From NCBI GenBank assembly GCA_031425095.1, contig JANPIS010000272.1, forward strand, positions 1-9,024: DNA of 9,024 nucleotides. Reading direction: 5' to 3'. This document shows positions 1 through 5,129 of this stretch, one piece after another (the stretch's first letter is position 1; every line of letters begins with the position of its first letter). The translations under genes and the position numbers were made by a program. Source of the DNA: JANNXQ01 sp031425095. GTDB lineage: Bacteria > Verrucomicrobiota > Verrucomicrobiia > Chthoniobacterales > Chthoniobacteraceae. The notes under the pieces were generated by a model. That model searched no databases. It saw nothing but the letters and a program-made list of their open reading frames with translations, and was not told where the DNA came from.

Positions 1-332
1 GCCTCGTAGTAGCCAAAGGCGCGCTTGAAGGTGCGATCGGTGCCGATCATCCCATTGAGGAGTTTGCCATCCTGCTCGCGGGTCGTGAGCAAGAGATGCC
101 CTTTGCCATCGAGGGTGACGGCGTCGTCGTGGATCACGCCCGCCTCGCGGGGTCCCGGGTAACGCGTGTGCCACTTCTGCGGATCGAGCTTGGTGCCGTC
201 GAATTCGTCGTGCCACACGAGAGTGTAGCCTTTCGGTACATGGGGCGAAGGCTTCGGTGCATCCGCCGCCGCCGCACCGACGAGGAACAACAGCATAGCG
301 CCGAGAACAGAAAGGGACGGGGGAAAACCCAT
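1..332 (-). CDS. Secreted glycoside hydrolase family 16 (GH16) beta-glucanase-like protein, N-terminal part
   Basis: The reading frame starts at ATG (330-332, minus strand) and runs off the left edge after 110 codons, so the catalytic core is not visible. Residues 1-23 form a signal peptide: a hydrophobic stretch (LSVLGAMLLFLVGAAAA) with probable cleavage before DAPKPS. The mature part opens with YTLVWHDEFDGTKLDPQKW (about 36-54), the typical start of GH16 laminarinase/licheninase-type domains, followed by DGKGHLLLTT and a FGYYEA segment that matches the family's first strands. GH16 enzymes cleave beta-1,3 or beta-1,4 glucans and galactans outside the cytoplasm; the substrate cannot be told from this fragment, and the catalytic ExDxxE motif lies beyond the edge. 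AGGTG sits only 2 nt before the ATG, too close to be a convincing ribosome site. The ATG at codon 13 would destroy the signal peptide, so the longer start is preferred. The gene is probably independent of dnaJ, 251 nt upstream. Confidence 0.82.
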   Translation of the reverse strand, partial: MGFPPSLSVLGAMLLFLVGAAAADAPKPSPHVPKGYTLVWHDEFDGTKLDPQKWHTRYPGPREAGVIHDDAVTLDGKGHLLLTTREQDGKLLNGMIGTDRTFKRAFGYYE

Positions 333-418
333 GGCACCTGACCATGGGCTGTGACGAGGCGGAGAAGCAAGACGGGCGAGGGATGGCTCCCGGTGACCGC
401 GAGGGGGCGGTGACATTG

Positions 419-446
419 ACCACAGAGATACGGTGCGCACAGAGAA
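419..446. repeat. Short CACAGAGA direct repeat in the GH16-dnaJ gap
   Basis: Two exact copies of CACAGAGA (421-428 and 438-445) lie 17 nt apart, the first preceded by AC. The pattern resembles degenerate ACCACAGAG-type intergenic repeats that I remember from several environmental bacterial genomes; that link is from memory only. The rest of the 333-583 gap shows no convincing gene. Its small open frames have no coding character. Confidence 0.25.
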
Positions 447-549
447 TGAACGCTTTGCGTGGGGAAATGCGGGAAGCAACCCGTTCACTCGGCGGGTGAG
501 CGCCTCGTTTCCAGTTTCATTGAGCGCGCTGCGCGCGGATGGGTTACGC

Positions 550-582
550 ATGGCGCTCGGAGCGCGCCATCCACCGTGGTGG
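550..582 (-). terminator. Tandem hairpins just downstream of dnaJ, possible transcription end
   Basis: Immediately after the dnaJ stop (minus strand) comes CCACC-AC-GGTGG (571-582). It is followed by a 7-bp stem ATGGCGC/GCGCCAT with a 7-nt loop (550-570). Both are GC-rich and well placed to end the chaperone transcript or protect its 3' end. There is no T-run after either stem, so a classical intrinsic terminator is not shown. Confidence 0.28.
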
Positions 583-583
583 G

Positions 584-1741
584 TTAGCGGAAGAACTCCT
601 TGGCCTTCTCGAAGAAGCTCTTGTGCATCGGGGTGTTTTCGTCGCCCATGAGGGCCGCGAATTCCTCGAGCTTCCGGCGGGCTTCGGCGTCGAGCTTGGT
701 GGGCACTTCGACGATGACGCGGACCATGAGGTCGCCGCGGGCGCTCGAGTTGAGGACGGGCATCCCTTTGCTGCGGAGTTTGAAGATGGTGTTGCTCTGC
801 GTGCCCGCGGGGATTTTCACCTGCGCCTTGCCTTCGAGGGTGGGCACTTCGAGTTCGCCACCGAGCGCCGCGGTGGTGAAGGAGACGGGGACTTCGCAAA
901 AGAGATGATTCTCTTCGCGCTCGAAGACTTCGTGTTCCTTGATGTGGATGACGACGTAGAGATCGCCGGGCGGGCCGCCGCGCATGCCGGCTTCGCCGTT
1001 GCGGACGCTGCGCAGCCGTGAGCCGTCTTCGATGCCGGCGGGGATCTTGAGCTTGATGCGCGATGGGGTCTCGGCGCGACCTTCGCCGCCGCAGTTGCGG
1101 CAAGGCTTGTCGATGACCTGGCCGGTGCCGCGGCAGCGTGGGCAGGTCTGGGAGACCTGGAAGAATCCGCGTGAGCTGACAACCTGGCCGCGTCCGCCGC
1201 AGTCGCGGCAGGAGACGGCGCGGGAACCGGACTCGGCGCCGGAGCCGCTGCAGACGCCGCACGTCTCCAGCTTCTGGACCTCGATTTCCTTTTCGCAGCC
1301 GGCCGCCGCCTCTTCGAGACGGATCTGCATATCGTAACGCAGGTCGGAGCCGCGCTGTTTGCCGTCGCGATCGGGCCGCTGCTGGCCGCCGCCGAAGAAT
1401 TGCTCGAAGATTCCCCCGCCGCCCCCGCTGCCGCTCGAACCAAAAACCTCGCGGAAGATGTCGAAGGGATCGTGGAATCCGCCCCCGGCCCCGCCGCGGG
1501 CGGCCCCGCCGCCTTGCGCGAAAGCCTGATGCCCAAAGCGATCGTAGGCGGCGCGCTTCTGCTCGTCGGAAAGGACGTCGTAGGCTTCGCCAAGCTCCTT
1601 GAATTTCTCCTCGGCGGTCTTGTCACCCGGGTTCTTGTCCGGGTGAAACTTCACGGCGAGTCGGCGGTAGCTCTTCTTCACCTCGTCGCCATTGGCCGAA
1701 CGGGTCACCTCCAGTACTTCGTAGTAGTCGCGCTTGGTCAT
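584..1741 (-). CDS. dnaJ: Chaperone protein DnaJ (Hsp40)
   Basis: Type I DnaJ of 385 aa, close to the usual 370-385. It delivers unfolded substrates to DnaK and stimulates DnaK's ATPase in the cytoplasm. Residues 1-70 are the J-domain with the HPD motif at 33-35 (KFHPDKNPGD). Residues about 75-120 are the Gly/Phe-rich linker. Residues 161-220 carry four complete CxxCxGxG zinc motifs (C161/C164, C178/C181, C200/C203, C214/C217), and the two C-terminal beta-domains follow (about 224-345) before a dimerisation tail ending KEFFR. The ATG at 1739-1741 starts MTKRDYYEVL exactly at the family's N-terminus. The frame stays open for 57 more codons upstream, but only through the composite palindrome between grpE and dnaJ, so that extension is rejected. 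No good Shine-Dalgarno site precedes the ATG. grpE lies 181 nt upstream on the same strand; dnaK is not in the window. Confidence 0.98.
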   Translation of the reverse strand: MTKRDYYEVLEVTRSANGDEVKKSYRRLAVKFHPDKNPGDKTAEEKFKELGEAYDVLSDEQKRAAYDRFGHQAFAQGGGAARGGAGGGFHDPFDIFREVFGSSGSGGGGGIFEQFFGGGQQRPDRDGKQRGSDLRYDMQIRLEEAAAGCEKEIEVQKLETCGVCSGSGAESGSRAVSCRDCGGRGQVVSSRGFFQVSQTCPRCRGTGQVIDKPCRNCGGEGRAETPSRIKLKIPAGIEDGSRLRSVRNGEAGMRGGPPGDLYVVIHIKEHEVFEREENHLFCEVPVSFTTAALGGELEVPTLEGKAQVKIPAGTQSNTIFKLRSKGMPVLNSSARGDLMVRVIVEVPTKLDAEARRKLEEFAALMGDENTPMHKSFFEKAKEFFR

Positions 1742-1766
1742 GAGTGAATGCGCGGATGACCGCAGG

Positions 1767-1914
1767 CTTTGGACTGCGGCGACTCGTCGCCGCTTTGGGG
1801 CGGCGCGGACTTGTCCGCTGCGGCAGTTGGCCCGGATGATGTCACGGCAGCGGCCTGCCACGGGAAGCAAGCTTCCGCTTCCGCAAAGCGGCGACGAGTC
1901 GCCGCAGTCCAAAG
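1767..1914. repeat. Composite palindromic repeat between grpE and dnaJ (30-bp perfect inverted arms)
   Basis: The arms 1767-1796 and 1885-1914 are perfect reverse complements over 30 bp, with further pairing just inside (G1797/C1884). Each arm contains its own near-palindrome, GCGGCGAC-TC-GTCGCCGC (1776-1793, mirrored at 1888-1905). The 88-nt centre adds two more of the same design: GCGGAC-TT-GTCCGC (1805-1818) and GGAAGC-AA-GCTTCC (1863-1876). The element nearly fills the grpE-dnaJ gap. It looks like a REP/BIME-like dispersed extragenic repeat, and I recall similar GCGGCGACTCGTCGCCGC modules from Verrucomicrobiota genomes (memory, unverified). In mRNA it would form a very stable hairpin inside the operon, which could lower or stabilise dnaJ expression. 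No transposase or target duplication is evident. Confidence 0.9.
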
Positions 1915-1922
1915 GTCGCCGC

Positions 1923-2444
1923 TCATTCTCCTTTGCCTTTCGACACCATCACCATCGCTGCGCGCAGGAGCCGGTCCTTGAGCTTAAATCCCTTGCGAAG
2001 CTGGCGGATGATCACGCCTTCCGGGATCGTCTCGCTCGCCTCCTGGGCGACGGCTTCGTGCAGGTTTGGGTCAAAGTTTTCGCCCTCCGCCTTCACCGGC
2101 TCGACCCCGTGTTGCGTGAGGAATTCGCTGAGCTGTTTCGCGACCATCTCCATGCCGGTGAGCAGCGAAGCTCCGGAGGCGTCGGTGCGTGCGGCGTTGA
2201 GGCCCAGCTCAAAGTTATCGAGGATCGGGATGAGCCGCTCGAGCAGGGCGGCATTTGCGTACTTGATGGCGTCGTCCTTGTCGCGGGCGGCGCGCTTGCG
2301 AAAGTTTTCCAGATCCGCCTGGCTGCGCAGGGCGAGGTCGCGGAAGCGCTCGAGGTCCGCCTGCACTTTCGTGAGTTCCTCGCCGCCATCGGTTTCAGGT
2401 GCGGGTTCGGCGGGTGGATTCGTTGAAGTGGTGTCGATGCTCAT
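1923..2444 (-). CDS. grpE: Nucleotide exchange factor GrpE
   Basis: GrpE of 173 aa, within the family's normal 170-200. It releases ADP from DnaK and so resets the DnaK-DnaJ chaperone cycle in the cytoplasm. Residues 1-21 are an acidic, Pro/Thr-rich disordered tail. About 22-60 is the long dimeric coiled-coil helix (KVQADLERFRDLALRSQADL), about 65-112 the helical bundle (LIPILDNFELGL). About 115-173 is the beta-wing with the family signature FDPNLHEAV (124-132), the GVIIRQLRKGF stretch and DRLLRAAMVMVS. The ATG (2442-2444) lies inside the stop of the upstream phosphatase gene (TCAT on the plus strand, 4-nt overlap), which implies translational coupling and probably replaces a ribosome site of its own, since none is seen. 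dnaJ follows after the palindromic repeat. Confidence 0.97.
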   Translation of the reverse strand: MSIDTTSTNPPAEPAPETDGGEELTKVQADLERFRDLALRSQADLENFRKRAARDKDDAIKYANAALLERLIPILDNFELGLNAARTDASGASLLTGMEMVAKQLSEFLTQHGVEPVKAEGENFDPNLHEAVAQEASETIPEGVIIRQLRKGFKLKDRLLRAAMVMVSKGKGE

Positions 2445-3862
2445 ATTTTGCGGATGACGATCAAGGTGATGTCGTCGTGCTGCGGGTGGCTGCCGACGAA
2501 GGTGCGGAGGTCGTCGGTCAGCTTCGCGATCATCTGGGACGCACCCTCGGGAGCGCTCGCGAGGATGGATTTGATCACATTAGCCATGCCGAATTCCTCC
2601 CCCTGACTATCGAGCGCTTCCGTCACGCCGTCTGTATAAAGGATCAGGCAATCGTCGCGTTCAAGGGTCAGAGAAAAATCGGCTGTGACCCTATTGAACA
2701 CGCCTCCGCTGTCAATGCCCACGGCCATGCCCGGCGGGTTGATCTTCGAGACCGTTTTGTCGCGCGCGCAGTAGAGCAGGGGAGCGTCGTGGCCGGCGCG
2801 GCAGAGCGAGATCGTCGGCGAGTTCCGATCGATGATCGCGTAGGCCATGCTGATGAACATGTCCTCCTTGATGTCGGGAAAGAGCCGCGCATTCACCGTC
2901 CGCAAGGTCGCGGCGGGAGAGGTCACGCCGGGCGCGGCGCTTTGCAGCACGCTCCGGCAGGTGGCCATGACGAGCGAAGCGGCGATGCCTTTGCCCGAGA
3001 CGTCGGCGATGACCACGCCGACACGGCTCTCATCCACGTGGATGTAATCGTAGTAGTCGCCGCTGACGTGTTGCGCGGGCAGGTTGATGCCGCTGATCTG
3101 GTAGCCAGCAACGTCGGGCTCGTTCGCGGGAAGCAGGATGCGCTGGATCTCGTGGGCGTCCTGGAGCTCGCGCTCGAGGCGTTTCTTCTCGGCGGCCTCG
3201 GAGAAGATCATGGCATTGTGCAGGGCAAAGGCGGACTGCTCGGCGACGGCCTTGAAGACGCGAAAGTCGCTCGCGAGAAATGGCTCCGACGCGGTGGCGC
3301 GAGTGACGACGAGCACGCCGAGCTTCATCTCGCCGTGGACGAGTGGACAGATCATCGCGGAGCGCGGGGCATCTGGGGCGCCCTGGACTACCGCGAGGCG
3401 CGGATCGCCGGACTGGAGGAGCTGCGGTTCCTGCGTTCGCCACACTTCTGCGAGCACGCCTTCATTGGCCGCGATACTGTGGTGGCGGAGATACGTCGGC
3501 CAGGTGAAGGTCTTCTGCCTGCGCTCTTCCTCCGGCACCTCGAAGAATGGCGGGCAATGCCGCGACACGAATTGCGGCACGAGCCGAGTCCCGGTCTTGT
3601 CCGCGCGGTAAAGCGCGCCTCCGTGGCCTTCGAGCACGCGCAGCGCACCTTCCACGACGAGGACGTTCAGTTCGTTCGGTCCGCTGGTTGCCGTCAGGGC
3701 GGTGCCGAGGCCGTGGAGGAAATCGAAGACGCGTGTTTCCTCGCCTTCGATCTTATCTCGCGACCGCCGCAGGGCGTCGATGCGCCGCTCCTGGCGGCGA
3801 AAAGTAACGAGGAACGCCACCGCCGTCGCGGCAAAGAGAAGACCGAAGATCGTCGCCAGCAT
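2441..3862 (-). CDS. Membrane-anchored GAF-PP2C (RsbU/SpoIIE-type) serine phosphatase
   Basis: 473 aa. Residues 3-21 form one transmembrane helix (ATIFGLLFAATAVAFLV) followed by a basic patch, so the rest is cytoplasmic. About 45-218 is a GAF-like sensor domain. About 220-245 is a helical linker ending HEIQRILLPA, the usual lead-in to these phosphatases. About 255-472 is a complete PPM/SpoIIE domain with its metal-binding signatures: GDYYD (268-272), ADVSGKG (286-292), DMF (334-336), RAGH (355-358), DGVTEA (411-416) and DDITL (463-467). All key acidic residues are present, so it should be active. Family members dephosphorylate the serine of STAS anti-anti-sigma proteins; the likely partner is the STAS protein encoded 6 nt upstream. 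It overlaps grpE by 4 nt. What the GAF domain senses is unknown. No switch kinase (RsbW type) is in the window. Confidence 0.93.
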   Translation of the reverse strand: MLATIFGLLFAATAVAFLVTFRRQERRIDALRRSRDKIEGEETRVFDFLHGLGTALTATSGPNELNVLVVEGALRVLEGHGGALYRADKTGTRLVPQFVSRHCPPFFEVPEEERRQKTFTWPTYLRHHSIAANEGVLAEVWRTQEPQLLQSGDPRLAVVQGAPDAPRSAMICPLVHGEMKLGVLVVTRATASEPFLASDFRVFKAVAEQSAFALHNAMIFSEAAEKKRLERELQDAHEIQRILLPANEPDVAGYQISGINLPAQHVSGDYYDYIHVDESRVGVVIADVSGKGIAASLVMATCRSVLQSAAPGVTSPAATLRTVNARLFPDIKEDMFISMAYAIIDRNSPTISLCRAGHDAPLLYCARDKTVSKINPPGMAVGIDSGGVFNRVTADFSLTLERDDCLILYTDGVTEALDSQGEEFGMANVIKSILASAPEGASQMIAKLTDDLRTFVGSHPQHDDITLIVIRKI

Positions 3863-3868
3863 CGCGGC

Positions 3869-4366
3869 TCAAAGACCGCCTCGCAGATCGTTCTTCAAGT
3901 ACTCCAGCACGTCCTTGAATTTCGCCGCATTCGCCGGATTCGCTTCCACGACCGCTTCGTGCGCATCCAGCATCGTCTGGGCCTGCGTGGCTTTGTCCAC
4001 CGGTGCGGTCGTGAGGGGCGCCGTCACTGGGACCGCCGGTCCGGCGCCAGTGTCGATGGTGAAGAGCTGATCGAGCCCGAGATTGCAGAGGAGATCGCGG
4101 TTGCGCTCGTTGAGGCGGACGACGCGCAGTTCGCCCTGCCCGAGTTCTTTCAAGCGCAGGGCGATGCCGGCGAGGGTGCCCATGAAGGTGGAGTCCATCA
4201 GCGGGCAGTTCGCGAGGTCGATGCAGAATTCGCGGTGTCCGCGATTGGTCATCTCTTTCGCAAACTCCTTCAGCCCGGTGCTGTTTAGGAAGGTTCCTTT
4301 TCCTTCGACCCGGACCATGACGATTTTGCCGTCGACGCCGACGAGGATGGCAGAGGGGACGGTCAC
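3869..4366 (-). CDS. STAS-domain anti-anti-sigma-like protein
   Basis: 165 aa. About 6-110 is a STAS domain of the SpoIIAA/RsbV type: ILVGVDGKIVMVRVEGKG, a FCIDLANC strand, then LMDSTFMGTLAGI (56-68). The last aligns with the MDSSGLG loop of SpoIIAA, so Ser59 is the expected phosphorylation site. Such proteins bind and neutralise a kinase/anti-sigma factor when unphosphorylated. About 111-165 is an unusual tail: an Ala/Pro/Thr-rich linker (PAVPVTAPLTTAP) followed by a predicted helix ending KFKDVLEYLKNDLRGGL, which single-domain STAS proteins lack. The start is GTG (4364-4366); no clear ribosome site is visible. The next gene, the PP2C phosphatase, begins 6 nt after the stop, so the two are almost certainly co-transcribed and functionally paired. 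A general STAS regulator not tied to a sigma factor is equally possible. Confidence 0.88.
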   Translation of the reverse strand: MTVPSAILVGVDGKIVMVRVEGKGTFLNSTGLKEFAKEMTNRGHREFCIDLANCPLMDSTFMGTLAGIALRLKELGQGELRVVRLNERNRDLLCNLGLDQLFTIDTGAGPAVPVTAPLTTAPVDKATQAQTMLDAHEAVVEANPANAAKFKDVLEYLKNDLRGGL

Positions 4367-4456
4367 GATAAAAGGGAGCGAAGGCTCTCGCGTCCGGAAC
4401 TGGCAACCGGGGACGCGGATACGAGGCAGCGATGGACGCTCCGGTTCATGGCTCGA

Positions 4457-4966
4457 TCAGTTCCAGAGGAACGATTGATTGAGCGCGACGATTTTCCCGT
4501 TCTCGATGAGCAACGCGCGCCAGGCGGTGATCCGGCCGTCTTCACGATAGTCGTCGCCGACCACCTTGAATTCAGAGCTGATGGTGCCCTTCGCACCTTG
4601 ATAAAACAGCTCCTGCGCCTGCACATGCGAACCGAGATTGGATTGCCGATACTCGAGCCGGACGACGAGGTCCGAGGGCCGGGTCGAGCGCCACGCAAAG
4701 GTGAAGTAGTGGCCGTAGCGTTGTTGCCGGTCGAAGTTTGACACAGCACCGAAGTTCAGCCGCTGGCGCTCGAAAGCGATCATCGGGTCGATGGTCGGCT
4801 TCTGGGTCAGCGGATCGTGGATGAAGGTTTTCGTCTTCCGGAAGGAGAAGGCGTCGTCCAGAGCGAGCGGGAGCACATTGGCCTTGTCCAGCAACCGAGG
4901 CGGCTCACCGCAATAGCCGGCTGTGGCCAAAGCCACCGACACCAGCATGGGGATCAGGCGTTTCAT
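4457..4966 (-). CDS. Small secreted protein of unknown function
   Basis: 169 aa, family not recognised. Residues 1-20 look like a signal peptide (MKRLIPMLVSVALATAGYCG). A Cys at 19 follows Ala-Gly-Tyr, which does not fit a lipobox, so a lipoprotein is unlikely. The mature part opens with a helix-like LLDKANVLPLALDDAF. From about 85 on it is rich in alternating hydrophobic and polar residues (YFTFAWRSTRPSDLVVRLEY, ALLIENGKIVALNQSFLW), suggesting a compact beta-sandwich in the periplasm or outside. An extracellular adhesion or carbohydrate-binding role is conceivable but unsupported. Start ATG at 4964-4966; a good promoter candidate lies just upstream. The gene reads in the same direction as the STAS gene with a 90-nt gap that shows no convincing terminator or promoter, so it may be the first gene of that unit or stand alone. 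Confidence 0.8.
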   Translation of the reverse strand: MKRLIPMLVSVALATAGYCGEPPRLLDKANVLPLALDDAFSFRKTKTFIHDPLTQKPTIDPMIAFERQRLNFGAVSNFDRQQRYGHYFTFAWRSTRPSDLVVRLEYRQSNLGSHVQAQELFYQGAKGTISSEFKVVGDDYREDGRITAWRALLIENGKIVALNQSFLWN

Positions 4967-4977
4967 GTAGGGCTGGA

Positions 4978-5007
4978 AAAATACGCGCCGGGTACGCGGA
5001 GTGTCAA
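4978..5007 (-). promoter_or_regulatory. Sigma-70-type promoter candidate for the secreted-protein gene
   Basis: On the minus strand a perfect TTGACA -35 box (5002-5007) is followed after 18 nt by TATTTT (4978-4983), a 4 of 6 match to the -10 consensus. The expected transcript start falls near 4971, only about 5 nt before the ATG at 4966. The message would then be almost leaderless, which fits the lack of a Shine-Dalgarno sequence there. Assigned by eye only. Confidence 0.42.
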
Positions 5008-5046
5008 TTCCCCGAACCGGCTAGAACGGGAAGAAAACCGGCGGCA

Positions 5047-5122
5047 GTTGAGAGTTGCGGGTCGCGAGTGGAGAGTCTTCACCGGAGCGCCGCACGTAAC
5101 GACACCGCCACGAACTCTCAAC
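5047..5122. repeat. Heptamer-type tract and 10-bp inverted repeat upstream of the exo-ligase gene
   Basis: Block 5047-5076, read on the minus strand, is a run of related 7-mers: ACTCTCC, ACTCGCG, ACCCGCA, ACTCTCA. Its left end GTTGAGAGTT (5047-5056) is the exact reverse complement of AACTCTCAAC (5113-5122), which ends 7 nt before the exo-ligase start codon. The inverted pair could be an operator, a 5'-leader hairpin (56-nt loop), or just two copies of a dispersed repeat in opposite orientation. A related tract occurs inside the ligase at 6872-6900. Confidence 0.55.
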
Positions 5123-5129
5123 CTCGCCC

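Noticed and set aside
539..1021. 160-codon plus-strand frame
   Set aside because: Antisense shadow of the dnaJ C-terminal half.
1742..1912. 57-codon N-terminal extension of dnaJ
   Set aside because: It is encoded by the palindromic repeat and has no similarity to DnaJ; the J-domain begins at the ATG at 1739-1741.
2399..4288. 629-codon open frame on the plus strand, opposite the phosphatase and STAS genes
   Set aside because: It lies antisense to two well-supported genes with intact motifs. The translation is rich in Arg, His, Asp and Glu with no domain, typical of a mirror frame in GC-rich DNA.
4367..4456. Separate promoter or terminator between the secreted-protein gene and the STAS gene
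   Set aside because: No convincing -35/-10 pair or stem followed by a T-run; only 4-bp pairings are seen.
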